Shown: positions 29,249 through 38,942, counted from the stretch's first letter. The stretch: 64,000 nucleotides of DNA from an uncultured Anaerolineae bacterium (GCA_937995825.1 CALKJO010000008.1:62001-126000); one strand, 5' to 3'. Made by a program: numbers and translations. Notes: generated by a model from the letters alone, not told the origin.

Positions 29249-30256
29249 ATGCCGAACGACATCAACACGAGCGACTTCATGGAGGGCGTGAGCGCCTTCC
29301 AGAGCGCGCGGATGCGCGCTTTCTGGCAGGACATATTCGGGCTAATTCGCGGAAAACCCGCTGAACTGCTAAGTTTTGAGGACATTCGGGCGCGGCTGCG
29401 CCTGCGCGACGAGTATTACAAGGGCTTGCAGGATGTGCCGCTGGAGCAGATCGTCGGCAGCGTCGGGCGCTATCGGGAATTCACCAGCACCTTTCTCCCT
29501 CGGCGCAGCAAGATGCAGGAGCGTTGGAGCCGCGTGTATTCGCTGGCAACGGGGATGGTGGGGCTGCCGCCGATTGAGCTGTATAAGGTCGGGAATGCCT
29601 ATTTTGTCCGCGATGGCAATCACCGTGTCTCTGTGGCGCGGCAGATGGGCGCGAAGACCATTCAAGCGCATGTGATCGAGCTGCCCACCTCGATCTCGCT
29701 CAAACCGAGCATGACGCCGGATGAGCTGGACGCGGTGGCAGCGCAGGCGGAATTTCTGGACATTACGCGGCTGGATCAGACCCGTCCGCACCATGTCGCC
29801 ATTGAACTGAGCGAGCCGTCGCGCTATGATGACCTGCTCGGTCATGTCCATCTGCATAAGTCGGTCATGGAAGCGACTCAGAAACGCGAAGTCTCGCTGG
29901 AAGAGGCAGCGGCGGACTGGTATGACACGGTCTACCGCCCCGCCGTCTCGCTGATTCGCAAGTATGACGTGCTGAAGCACGTGCCAGGGCGCACAGAAGG
30001 CGACCTGTACTTGTGGATGCTGGATCATCTGCGCGAAGTGAAATCTCAGTTTGGCGAGGAAGCCTCCGCGCGCACTTTCAGCGATGCGCTGGTCGATTAC
30101 CTGGCGCAGAAGCGCATCCCCGTGCCGAAAGACCTGCTGGTGGAAAATGACGACTCGGTGCTGCTAGCGCGCGCTGACCTCAATCAGAAGCTCGCAGAAT
30201 ATAAGGCGCAGCTTGCGCAGCAAAACGGCAGCCTGCACCAGGAAGCGTCAACGTAG
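29249..30256 (+). CDS. Stand-alone ParB/sulfiredoxin-fold domain protein
   Basis: GLPPIELYKVGNAYFVRDGNHRVSVARQMGAKTIQAHVIEL; RBS AAGGAG. Confidence 0.7.
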   Translation: MPNDINTSDFMEGVSAFQSARMRAFWQDIFGLIRGKPAELLSFEDIRARLRLRDEYYKGLQDVPLEQIVGSVGRYREFTSTFLPRRSKMQERWSRVYSLATGMVGLPPIELYKVGNAYFVRDGNHRVSVARQMGAKTIQAHVIELPTSISLKPSMTPDELDAVAAQAEFLDITRLDQTRPHHVAIELSEPSRYDDLLGHVHLHKSVMEATQKREVSLEEAAADWYDTVYRPAVSLIRKYDVLKHVPGRTEGDLYLWMLDHLREVKSQFGEEASARTFSDALVDYLAQKRIPVPKDLLVENDDSVLLARADLNQKLAEYKAQLAQQNGSLHQEAST

Positions 30257-30280
30257 CTGTACGCAGCGGTGGAGCAAAAC

Positions 30281-30312
30281 GGGTCACGAGCCGCTGTTTG
30301 CGCTCGTGACCC
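30281..30312. terminator. Bidirectional hairpin between convergent ParB-like gene and mscL
   Basis: Perfect 11-bp stem GGGTCACGAGC/GCTCGTGACCC, 10-nt loop; no U-tract. Confidence 0.55.
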
Positions 30313-30341
30313 CGCTGCACGACACAAGCTGAACATCGCGC

Positions 30342-30779
30342 TCAGGGCAGTTTTGCTTCCAGCTTCTCTAACACTATGACCAACCGCTCTTCGGTCGTCG
30401 GACCCGCAGGAGCAGCCGGCTCCTCTTTCTTGGTGAAGCGATCTTGCAAATTATTGACGGCGCGCACCACCAAGAAGACTGCCAGCGCGATGATCAGGAA
30501 ATTGATCAGGGCATTGACAAACGATCCTATCGCGATCACGACCGCGCCAGCATTTTGCGCCGCCTGAAGCGAGCGATACGGTCCTGCTGGATCACCGTCC
30601 TGAAGCGGAATGAAGATATTTGAGAAATCGACGCCGCCCAGGATCAATCCGATCGGCGGCATGATGACATCGTTGACCAGCGACGTAACAATCGCCCCGA
30701 ACGCCGCACCAATGATCACACCAACTGCCAGATCGACCACATTGCCACGCATGATGAATTTCTGAAATTCTCGCAGCAT
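30342..30779 (-). CDS. mscL: Large-conductance mechanosensitive channel
   Basis: [54 protein letters not shown]. Confidence 0.95.
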   Translation of the reverse strand: MLREFQKFIMRGNVVDLAVGVIIGAAFGAIVTSLVNDVIMPPIGLILGGVDFSNIFIPLQDGDPAGPYRSLQAAQNAGAVVIAIGSFVNALINFLIIALAVFLVVRAVNNLQDRFTKKEEPAAPAGPTTEERLVIVLEKLEAKLP

Positions 30780-30892
30780 CACCCTGATCCTTTCAATTGT
30801 CGGACACCATCTTAATTTTAAGAGACTCGTTAGAGATGGCAAGAAGCGCAAATTTCCTAAATCACGTCGAATGATGGTCATTCGCTCAAAAT

Positions 30893-30921
30893 TTGGCATA
30901 TGTTCGCACTTTTGCTATAAT
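30893..30921 (+). promoter_or_regulatory. Near-consensus sigma70-type promoter upstream of dhaK
   Basis: TTGGCA (30893-30898) - 17 nt - TATAAT (30916-30921). Confidence 0.75.
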
Positions 30922-30966
30922 TCGTAGTGTATTCGATTACAGAAGTTATTTCGGACATCCTTTACG

Positions 30967-31977
30967 ATGAAAAAAATCCTCAATCATCCTGAGAACTATG
31001 TCCCTGAACTGCTGAGCGGTCTGCTGGCAGCTCATCCCCACCGCTTGAAGTCGGTCGCTGGCGATGTTCACTGCATTGTCCGCGCGGACGCGCCGCGTCA
31101 AGGCAAAGTCGGCATCGTCACCGGCGGTGGAAGCGGTCATCTGCCTGTTTTTCTCGGCTATGTCGGCGCAGGCTTGCTCGATGGCTGCGCCGTCGGCGAT
31201 GTGTTCGCTTCCCCCACCGTCGATCAGATGTATCACGTCACCAAAGCCGTGCATGGCGGCGCGGGGGTGCTGCATCTGTTCGGCAATTACGGCGGCGACG
31301 TGATGAATTTCGCGGCGGCGGCGGATCAGGCGGCGATGGAGGACAGCATTGAGGTGGCGACTGTGCTGGTCGCCGATGATGTTGCCAGCGCCCCGCCCGA
31401 ACGCGCCGACCGACGGCGTGGTGTCGCGGGGATGGTCTACGCCTTCAAGATCGCGGGCGCGCGCGCTGAACAGGGCGGCACCTTGGCGGAGGTCAAAGCC
31501 GACGCTGAACATGCGCTCGCCAACACGCGCAGCATGGGCGTCGCGCTCTCGCCATGCATCCTGCCGCAAGTCGGCAAACCGACCTTCACCCTCGGCGACG
31601 ACGAGATGGAGATCGGCATGGGCATTCACGGCGAACCCGGCACGGCACGCGGCAAGCTCGAATCCGCCGACGCGATCACCGACGCTCTGCTCGACCGCAT
31701 CATGGCTGACATCGACCTGAGCGGCGCGGAAGTCACCGTCATGCTCAACAGCCTCGGCGCGACCCCCCTCGAAGAACTCTACATCATGTACAACCGCGTC
31801 CTGAGCCGTTTCAAGGCGGCGGGCGTGACGGTCTACCGACCCTATATCGGGCGTTTCGCCACATCGATGGAGATGGCGGGCGCCTCGATCACGGTCATGA
31901 AGCTGGACGAGACGCTCAAGGCGCTCTTAGACGCGCCGGCGACATCGCCGTTTTTCGATAACGGACAGTATCTCTAA
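30967..31977 (+). CDS. dhaK: DhaK-like dihydroxyacetone/ketose kinase subunit
   Basis: [42 protein letters not shown] (substrate-binding His), [14 protein letters not shown]. Confidence 0.93.
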   Translation: MKKILNHPENYVPELLSGLLAAHPHRLKSVAGDVHCIVRADAPRQGKVGIVTGGGSGHLPVFLGYVGAGLLDGCAVGDVFASPTVDQMYHVTKAVHGGAGVLHLFGNYGGDVMNFAAAADQAAMEDSIEVATVLVADDVASAPPERADRRRGVAGMVYAFKIAGARAEQGGTLAEVKADAEHALANTRSMGVALSPCILPQVGKPTFTLGDDEMEIGMGIHGEPGTARGKLESADAITDALLDRIMADIDLSGAEVTVMLNSLGATPLEELYIMYNRVLSRFKAAGVTVYRPYIGRFATSMEMAGASITVMKLDETLKALLDAPATSPFFDNGQYL

Positions 31978-32006
31978 GCTGACGGCGCGCTGTCGGGACA
32001 CGAGCT

Positions 32007-32645
32007 ATGGACAAACTGAGCTTTGAGCAGACCATCGCGGTGTTGGGCGCAGTTGCCGACGGGCTGATCGCGTCCAAAGATGAGCTGACTGCGCTCGACG
32101 CCGCGCTCGGCGATGGCGATCTGGGGCGAACGGTCGAGCGCGGCTTCAAGGCGATCAGCGACGCCCTGCAAACCAACGAGGAAGCCGATCTGGGTAAGCT
32201 GTTGTTCAAGCTCGGCAAGGTGTTCGGTGATGCCGCCGCCTCCAGCTTCGGCGCGCTCTTCGGCACAGCGCTGCGCAAAGGCGGCATGGCGCTCAAAGGC
32301 AAGACCGAGCTGACCGCCGCCGACATCGCGGACGGGATGCAAGCGGCGCTCGACGCGCTGATAGAGCTGGGCAAGGCGAAGATCGGCGACAAAACCATGC
32401 TCGACGCGATCCACCCGGCGATCCAGGCGATTCGCGCCTGCGAATCGACCGATGTCGGCGCCTGTCTGCGCGCCGCGGCGGACGCAGCGCAGGCGGGCGC
32501 GGAACAGACCAAAACCATGCAGTCGATGATCGGGCGCGCAAGCTGGCAGGGCGAGCGCTCCATTGGGCAGATGGACGCCGGCGCGCGCGCAATTGCGCTG
32601 ATGCTGGATGCAGCGGCAAGAAAAGTGATGAGTGACGGGCCATGA
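32007..32645 (+). CDS. dhaL: DhaL-like ADP/ATP-binding kinase subunit
   Basis: LTALDAALGDGDLGRTVERGF, LFGTALRKGGMAL, TMLDAIHPA, RASWQGERSIGQMDAGA. Confidence 0.92.
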   Translation: MDKLSFEQTIAVLGAVADGLIASKDELTALDAALGDGDLGRTVERGFKAISDALQTNEEADLGKLLFKLGKVFGDAAASSFGALFGTALRKGGMALKGKTELTAADIADGMQAALDALIELGKAKIGDKTMLDAIHPAIQAIRACESTDVGACLRAAADAAQAGAEQTKTMQSMIGRASWQGERSIGQMDAGARAIALMLDAAARKVMSDGP

Positions 32646-32755
32646 GTGATGAGCAGATGGTGGCGTGATCAAAGTGGAGATGATGTTCAGAACAGTCAAT
32701 CTCCTTACTTAACTTAATCACGCGCCGATCAGCATACATCGCTTAACGTGGAGGG

Positions 32756-33868
32756 ATGATGGAATACAGACGGCTGGGCAATTCCGGCTTGATCGTGAGC
32801 GCGCTGTCGCTCGGCACGATGCAGTTCGGCGAGGCGATGAACGTCGGTCGGCTTGGACAGGAAGAAACCACCGCGATGATCAAATTCGCGCTCGATCGCG
32901 GCATTAATTTCATCGACACCGCCGACGTGTACAGTCGGGGCGAGAGCGAGACGCTGATCGGCGAGGCATTGCGTCAGCTTGGCGTCCGACAGGAGATCGT
33001 CGTCGCCACCAAAGCGCGCCTGCCGATGAGCGACACCAACTTCAACCACAGCGGCGCGACCCGCGTCAATATCATGCGTGAGGTCGATGCCAGTTTACGG
33101 CGCTTACAGACCGATTACATCGATCTCTATCAGATGCACGGCTGGGACAGCAACACGCCGCTGGAGGAGACATTGCGCACACTGGATGATCTGGTACGCG
33201 CGGGCAAAGTTCGCTATATTGGCTTCAGCAATTATCTGGCATGGCAGGGAATGGCGGCGCTGGCGCTGCAAACTCAGCTCAATCTCAACAAATACGTGAC
33301 AGCGCAGATGTATTATTCGCTGGTCGAACGCACGCTGGAGCATGAATTCGTCTCCTTCTGCGAATACACTGGCATTGGCATTCTGGTCTGGAGCGCGCTG
33401 GCTGGCGGATTCCTGTCCGGTAAGTATGAGCGCGGCGCGCTGCCGCCGGAAGAGACGCGCTTCCGCGAGGCGGGTCCGTTCGTGCCGTTCGATGCCGATC
33501 TGGATCGCTCTTACGCCATCCTGAACACGATCAAGGCGGTGGCGGCGCGGCATGGCGTCAGCGCGGCGCGGGTGGCGCTGGCTTGGACAGTTCGGCAGCC
33601 CGCCGTCAGCAGCGTGATCATCGCGGCGCGCAAGCTCGAACACCTCGATGACAACATCGCCGCTATCGATCTGCGCCTGACCGATGAGGACCTCACCGAG
33701 CTGAACACCGCGTCGCATCCCGGCACGCCTTATCCGAAATGGATGGTCTTGCAGCTCGATGTGGCGGAAGACCCGCGCCCAAGAGTGCTTTATCCAGAGC
33801 GCTATGAACTCGGCGGCATGTGGAACGACCTGCGTCAAGGTCCCGGTCGCTGGAAAGTCGACAAATAG
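32756..33868 (+). CDS. Aldo/keto reductase
   Basis: MEYRRLGNSGLIVSALSLGTMQFG, GINFIDTADVYSRGESETLIGEAL, DYIDLYQMHGWD. Confidence 0.93.
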   Translation: MMEYRRLGNSGLIVSALSLGTMQFGEAMNVGRLGQEETTAMIKFALDRGINFIDTADVYSRGESETLIGEALRQLGVRQEIVVATKARLPMSDTNFNHSGATRVNIMREVDASLRRLQTDYIDLYQMHGWDSNTPLEETLRTLDDLVRAGKVRYIGFSNYLAWQGMAALALQTQLNLNKYVTAQMYYSLVERTLEHEFVSFCEYTGIGILVWSALAGGFLSGKYERGALPPEETRFREAGPFVPFDADLDRSYAILNTIKAVAARHGVSAARVALAWTVRQPAVSSVIIAARKLEHLDDNIAAIDLRLTDEDLTELNTASHPGTPYPKWMVLQLDVAEDPRPRVLYPERYELGGMWNDLRQGPGRWKVDK

Positions 33869-33982
33869 CCCAGGCAGGCTTTTGTTTTGCCCTGACGGGG
33901 CGCTGAGTGAGGTGATTCTCCGGGCAAATGACCTGGTGCATCGCAAAAATTCGTAAAAAGTTTCTGGGAGAAACGAACGATC

Positions 33983-35086
33983 ATGGCAAAACTGTTCAAA
34001 TCGAAAAGTCGGGAACCGATGAGCCGCCGCGAATTCATGATGAGCAGTTTTCTGCTCAGCGCTGGCGTTGCTGCCCCCACCGTCCTCTCACTGCTTCAGC
34101 ACCGCCGCGCTTCGGCGCAGGATATGCCGATGCGCGCCGCCATGTCCAATGCCGGTCTGGCAGTGACCTGGTGCGCGCAGGGTAAAGACACCGCTGAGAT
34201 GTGGGGTCGTTTCCTGGGCGTCGAGATCGTCTGGTATGACGGCGCGCTGGACAACAATGTCCAGCGCAGCGCGGTCGATACCATCGCCTCGCAGTCGTGG
34301 GATTTCGTCGCCATTCAGCCGTTCAGCATCGGCACGCTGGTCGAGCCGGTGTCGGCGATCATCAATGCCGGCATCCCATTCGTCGATATGGACACGCTGC
34401 TGGCGCCGCTGGATCAGCTCGATGATCTGGGCGTGCTGAGCTTCATCGCGCCGGATAATGTGTTCATGTCCGAGTCGGTTGTGACCGAACTCGTCCGTCA
34501 GATGGGCGGCTCCGGCAAGATCGCGCACACTTGGGGCGCGCAGGGTCACACAGGAGCGCAGGGGCGCGCGCAGGGTTTCTACAACATCATCTCGCAGTAT
34601 CCTGATATCGAAGTCGTCGACGATCAGCCCGCTGACTGGGACGTGACCCGCGTCGCGGCGATCTGGGAAAGCCTGCTCAACCGTCACCCCGACTTGAAGG
34701 CTGGCTTCCTGCACAACGATGACATGGCGCTGGCGGCGCGGCAGGTGGTCGAGAACGCCGGCTTGGGCGATCAGGTCAAGATCGGCGGCATCGATGCGAT
34801 GTCCCCCGCCATCGACGCGGTGACCTCTGGACGCCTGGTGGCGACCGCGCGCAACAGCGCCCCGCGCATTCACGGCGCAGCCGTCCTGCTCGGCTGGTAT
34901 GCGGCGACCGTGGGCATGGAAGAAGCCCGCGCCAATGTCCCCGGCTTCCTGCTCGCGGACGGTCCGGCGATCACGTCGGCAATCGACAGCAACCCCGATC
35001 TGGCGAGCGAACCCTGGAAGCTGCGCGGCTATGGTCGCAGCACGGCTGAAGGGCTGCGCTGGCTGCAAGATCAGTTGATCTTCTAG
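33983..35086 (+). CDS. Sugar (ribose-type) ABC transporter substrate-binding protein with twin-arginine signal
   Basis: SRREFMMSSFLLSAGVAAPTVLSLL...ASAQD; VGGID-like KIGGIDAMSPAIDAVTSGRLVATARNS; followed by matching ATPase and permease. Confidence 0.85.
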   Translation: MAKLFKSKSREPMSRREFMMSSFLLSAGVAAPTVLSLLQHRRASAQDMPMRAAMSNAGLAVTWCAQGKDTAEMWGRFLGVEIVWYDGALDNNVQRSAVDTIASQSWDFVAIQPFSIGTLVEPVSAIINAGIPFVDMDTLLAPLDQLDDLGVLSFIAPDNVFMSESVVTELVRQMGGSGKIAHTWGAQGHTGAQGRAQGFYNIISQYPDIEVVDDQPADWDVTRVAAIWESLLNRHPDLKAGFLHNDDMALAARQVVENAGLGDQVKIGGIDAMSPAIDAVTSGRLVATARNSAPRIHGAAVLLGWYAATVGMEEARANVPGFLLADGPAITSAIDSNPDLASEPWKLRGYGRSTAEGLRWLQDQLIF

Positions 35087-35102
35087 TTCACGTCGTGAGT
35101 CG

Positions 35103-35160
35103 TGAGGGATGAGAAGCGAGTACAGCCGCGGAAGCGGCTCCTGATTTAACTCATCCCTCA
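35103..35160 (+). promoter_or_regulatory. Nested intergenic hairpin between binding-protein and ATPase genes
   Basis: Outer perfect 11-bp stem TGAGGGATGAG/CTCATCCCTCA enclosing inner AGCCGC-GGAA-GCGGCT hairpin. Confidence 0.7.
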
Positions 35161-35186
35161 TAACTCATCGCGCATCATGAATTGAC

Positions 35187-36671
35187 ATGAGCGACCAACC
35201 GATTCTTCAGCTCAGGCACATCTCCAAGCGCTTCGGCGGCTTGCAGGCGCTGGACAATGTGGACTTCGATCTGCTTGCGGGCGAAAGCCATGCGCTGGTC
35301 GGGGAAAATGGGGCGGGCAAAAGCACGCTGATGCGCATCCTCTCCGGCGTCTACAGCGAATATGATGGTGAATTCCTGCTCGATGGTCAGCCACACCGCT
35401 TCAAATCACCCGCCGACGCGCTGGCGCGCGGGATCGGCATGATCCATCAGGAATTGAGCGTCATGCCGGAGCTGTCCGTCGCGGAGAACATCTTTTTAGG
35501 CAGGCAGCCGCTCACGCCGTTCGGCACGGTGGACTGGCGGCTGATGAATGAGCGCGCCGCCGCCGAACTCACCAATCTCGGCTTTCCCGATGTCGATGTG
35601 CGCCGACCGCTGGAGCTGTATTCACTGGGGATTCAGCAGGTGGTGGAGGTGCTGCGCGTGATCACGTCCGGCGCGCGCATTTTGATCATGGATGAACCCA
35701 CGTCAGCGCTGTCACCGGCGGAGGTCGATCATCTGATCATGGTGATCGACGCGCTGCGCGCGCAGAAACGCAGCATTATTTATATCTCGCACTTCCTTGA
35801 GGAGGTCATGCGCGTGGCTGACCGCGTCACCGTGCTGCGCGATGGGCGCAAAGTCGCCACGCTCAAGCGCGAGGAGACCAATGCCGATCATCTGATTTCC
35901 TTGATTTTGGGACGCGAGATCGACGCGCGGCTTCCAAGCGCGGTGGAGCGCCGCAATGAGCAGGTCATGCTCTCTGTGCGCGATCTGACCAGCGATGCCT
36001 TTCGCGGCATCAGCTTCGACATCGGCATGGGCGAGATCGTCGGGCTGTATGGCGCAGTTGGGGCGGGGCATTTCAATGTCGCCAAAGCGCTCTTCGGCAT
36101 GTATCGCTTCGACTCTGGTGACATTGTGTTGGACGGCGTGCCGTTTCCGCGCCGCTTCAGCGCTCGCTATGCGATCAAGCGCGGCGTCGCCTATGCGATT
36201 GAGTCGCGGCGCAAGAGCTTATTTCTGGATGAACCGAACTACCGCAACATCACCCTGCCCCACCTGGACAAGATCGGCGGCATGATCCCGCGTCCACAGC
36301 GCGAACTTGCCGTTGCCACGCCGGCAATGCGCCGCGTCAACGTCCAGCCCAGCGATCCGCGCAGCGCCGTCGGCACGCTCAGCGGCGGCAATCAGCAGAA
36401 GGTCGCCATTGCCCGCTGGATCACCCACCCGCCGAAAATCTTCATCGTCAGCGAACCGACGCGCGGCATGGATGTCGGGGCGAAAAACGAAGTGCTGGGA
36501 ATTCTGCGCGAATTTCGCAATGAAGGGTTCGCTGTGCTGGTCGTCTCGTCCGAGCCGGAGACCGTGCTTGCCGTGTGTGACCGGATCATCGTCATGTCGC
36601 GCGGCAGGATCGTGGCAGAAATGGCAAATACGGACGCGGTGAATAAAGACACCTTGATGAGGCTGCTCTAA
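35187..36671 (+). CDS. Sugar ABC transporter ATP-binding protein (RbsA/MglA-type, two NBDs)
   Basis: ALVGENGAGKSTLMRILSGVY, GIQQVVEVLRVITSGARILIMDEPTSAL, LSGGNQQKVAIARW. Confidence 0.95.
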   Translation: MSDQPILQLRHISKRFGGLQALDNVDFDLLAGESHALVGENGAGKSTLMRILSGVYSEYDGEFLLDGQPHRFKSPADALARGIGMIHQELSVMPELSVAENIFLGRQPLTPFGTVDWRLMNERAAAELTNLGFPDVDVRRPLELYSLGIQQVVEVLRVITSGARILIMDEPTSALSPAEVDHLIMVIDALRAQKRSIIYISHFLEEVMRVADRVTVLRDGRKVATLKREETNADHLISLILGREIDARLPSAVERRNEQVMLSVRDLTSDAFRGISFDIGMGEIVGLYGAVGAGHFNVAKALFGMYRFDSGDIVLDGVPFPRRFSARYAIKRGVAYAIESRRKSLFLDEPNYRNITLPHLDKIGGMIPRPQRELAVATPAMRRVNVQPSDPRSAVGTLSGGNQQKVAIARWITHPPKIFIVSEPTRGMDVGAKNEVLGILREFRNEGFAVLVVSSEPETVLAVCDRIIVMSRGRIVAEMANTDAVNKDTLMRLL

Positions 36672-36672
36672 A

Positions 36673-37704
36673 ATGACAACAGGACAACCCACCGCCGGAC
36701 GGATGGTTCAGCCGCGCACAGGCGTGCGTCAGCTTCGCGCCGCGCTGCCGATTGTCGCGCCCTTTTTGACGCTGCTGGTGCTGGGCATCTTCTTTTCGGT
36801 GACCACCACCACGTTTTTCAACCCGGTCAACCTGAATAACATCCTCGTGCAGGTCTCGACGCTGGCGATCTTGGCGACCGGTATGACCTTCGTGCTGCTG
36901 ACAGGCGAGATCGACCTGAGCATCGCGGCAATGGTCACGCTGTCCGGCGTGCTGTCGGCGCATCTGTTCGCCAATCTCGGCTTGCGCGAGCCGTTCACCA
37001 CTGCTATCCCGCTGGGCGTGGCAACCCTGCTGGGCTTCATCAGCGGCGTGGCATCGACCAAGTTTCGCATCCCGTCGTTCATGTCGACGCTGGCGATGTC
37101 GCTGGTGGCGTCGGGATTGGCAATCGGCATCAGCCAGGGGCGCATCGTCTTTCAATACTCCGATGTGCTGCGCGTGTTGGGCAGTGGGCGGCTGTTCGAC
37201 GATCCCGCCAATCTCCGTGTGCTGACGGTTGTCGCTGCCATCTGCCTGCTGATCGGCTTTCTGGTGCTGCGCTACACGCGCTTTGGGCGCTTCGTCTACA
37301 TGACTGGCGCGAACAAGAGCGCGGCGCGGCTGGCAGGCGTCGATACCGATGCGATTGTGATCGCCTGCCTGACAATCTGCGGCTTCACCGCAGGTCTGGC
37401 GGGTCTGGCGACCGTCGGACGGCTAGCGAGCGCGCAGCCCCAGGTCATCAACAGCTTCCTGATCGACACCATCGGCGCGGTCGTGTTGGGCGGCACATCG
37501 CTGGCGGGCGGGCGCGGCGGCATGTTCCAGACGCTGGCGGGCTTGCTGATCTACGGCACGCTGCGCAACGGTCTGGACAACATCCCGGCGCTGCAAGTCG
37601 GCGCGGGGACGTTCTTCAAAGAGTTCATCACGGGTATCGTGCTGCTCATCGCTTTAGTCGTCAACGTCCTGCTCAGCGGACGCGCCAGCCGAGATAAAAC
37701 ATAA
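36673..37704 (+). CDS. Sugar ABC transporter permease (RbsC-type)
   Basis: ILATGMTFVLLTGEIDLSIAAMVTLSGVL, VDTDAIVIACLTICGFTAGLAGLATVGRL, GAVVLGGTSLAGGRGG. Confidence 0.93.
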   Translation: MTTGQPTAGRMVQPRTGVRQLRAALPIVAPFLTLLVLGIFFSVTTTTFFNPVNLNNILVQVSTLAILATGMTFVLLTGEIDLSIAAMVTLSGVLSAHLFANLGLREPFTTAIPLGVATLLGFISGVASTKFRIPSFMSTLAMSLVASGLAIGISQGRIVFQYSDVLRVLGSGRLFDDPANLRVLTVVAAICLLIGFLVLRYTRFGRFVYMTGANKSAARLAGVDTDAIVIACLTICGFTAGLAGLATVGRLASAQPQVINSFLIDTIGAVVLGGTSLAGGRGGMFQTLAGLLIYGTLRNGLDNIPALQVGAGTFFKEFITGIVLLIALVVNVLLSGRASRDKT

Positions 37705-37706
37705 TC

Positions 37707-38942
37707 ATGTACGAGACCTACCAACCTCTCACCCCTGAAACCGTCATCGATTACGCCCGTCAGCGCCCGGAACTGGCGGACATCTTCCGCCCTGGCGAAG
37801 CACTGGAGTCGGTCGAAGTCGGGGATGGCAACCTCAATCTAGTCTTCAAAGTCTGGGCGGCGGCGGAGCCAGATCGGACGCTGGTGATCAAGCAGGCGCT
37901 CCCGTATGTGCGGTTAGTTGGGGAAAGCTGGCGGCTGCCAACCGACCGCGCGCGCATCGAGGCGCAGGCGCTTGAGGTTGAGTCGCGCCTCTGCCCACAG
38001 CACACCCCGAAGGTCTACTTCTTCGATCCGGTCATGTTCTGCACCGGGATGCAGAACCTCAACCGCCACATCATCATGCGCAAGGGCTTGATCGACGGCA
38101 TTAGCTATCCCCATTTCGCAGAGCATATCGGTGTCTTTCTGGCGCGCACGCTGGCGGGGACGAGCGACTTGGTGCTGGATTACAGGACAAAGAAAGAGGA
38201 GGTTGCCCGCTTCATCAATCCTGAGCTGTGCAAGATCACCGAAGACCTGGTCTTCACTGAGCCGTACCGCGCCCATGAACGCAACCTCTACCACAAAGAG
38301 CTTGAGCCGCAGGTGCTGGCACTGCAAGCCGATGACGCGCTGCGCGCCGAAGTCGCGGTTATGAAAGAGAAATTCATGACCGAGGCACAGGCGCTCATTC
38401 ACGGCGATCTGCACACTGGCAGCATCATGGTCAATCAGGAGGAAACCTACTGCATCGATCCCGAATTTGCCTTCTACGGTCCAATGGGCTTTGACATCGG
38501 CGCGGTGATCGGCAATCTGTTCCTAAGCTATGCCAGCCATGAAGTCCGCACGAAGGATGAGCAGAAGCGCGCCGCCTTCCGCTGCTATCTGACAGACACG
38601 GTGATCGCGCTCTGGCAGGTGTTCGTGCGCGAGTTTGAGCAGGTCGGCTGGGCGCACGCTGACCCCATCGACATGCCCCGCGCCTACCGCGACGGCTACA
38701 TGCTGCGTCTCCTGCAGGACTCGGCGGGCTTTGCCGCGTGCAAGATGATGCGGCGCGTGATCGGGCTGGCTGGCGTTGCCGACATTCGCGGGATCGAAGA
38801 TGTGCATGAGCGCGCTATCGCCGCCAGCCTCGCGCTCAATATCGCTGTCCCGCTGATCAAGCAGCGCGCCAGCCTGACCCAGATCGACGATCTGGTCGCC
38901 ATCGCCACCGCGCAGCGCCCGACCTATCCCTATCCGAGCTGA
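37707..38942 (+). CDS. mtnK: S-methyl-5-thioribose kinase-like protein
   Basis: VEVGDGNLNLVFKV, ALIHGDLHTGSIMV, CIDPEFAFYGPMGFDIGAVIGNLFLSYAS. Confidence 0.85.
   Translation: MYETYQPLTPETVIDYARQRPELADIFRPGEALESVEVGDGNLNLVFKVWAAAEPDRTLVIKQALPYVRLVGESWRLPTDRARIEAQALEVESRLCPQHTPKVYFFDPVMFCTGMQNLNRHIIMRKGLIDGISYPHFAEHIGVFLARTLAGTSDLVLDYRTKKEEVARFINPELCKITEDLVFTEPYRAHERNLYHKELEPQVLALQADDALRAEVAVMKEKFMTEAQALIHGDLHTGSIMVNQEETYCIDPEFAFYGPMGFDIGAVIGNLFLSYASHEVRTKDEQKRAAFRCYLTDTVIALWQVFVREFEQVGWAHADPIDMPRAYRDGYMLRLLQDSAGFAACKMMRRVIGLAGVADIRGIEDVHERAIAASLALNIAVPLIKQRASLTQIDDLVAIATAQRPTYPYPS

Noticed and set aside
34088-35161. 357-aa minus-strand ORF
   Set aside because: Antisense to the sugar-binding protein and lacks recognisable domains.
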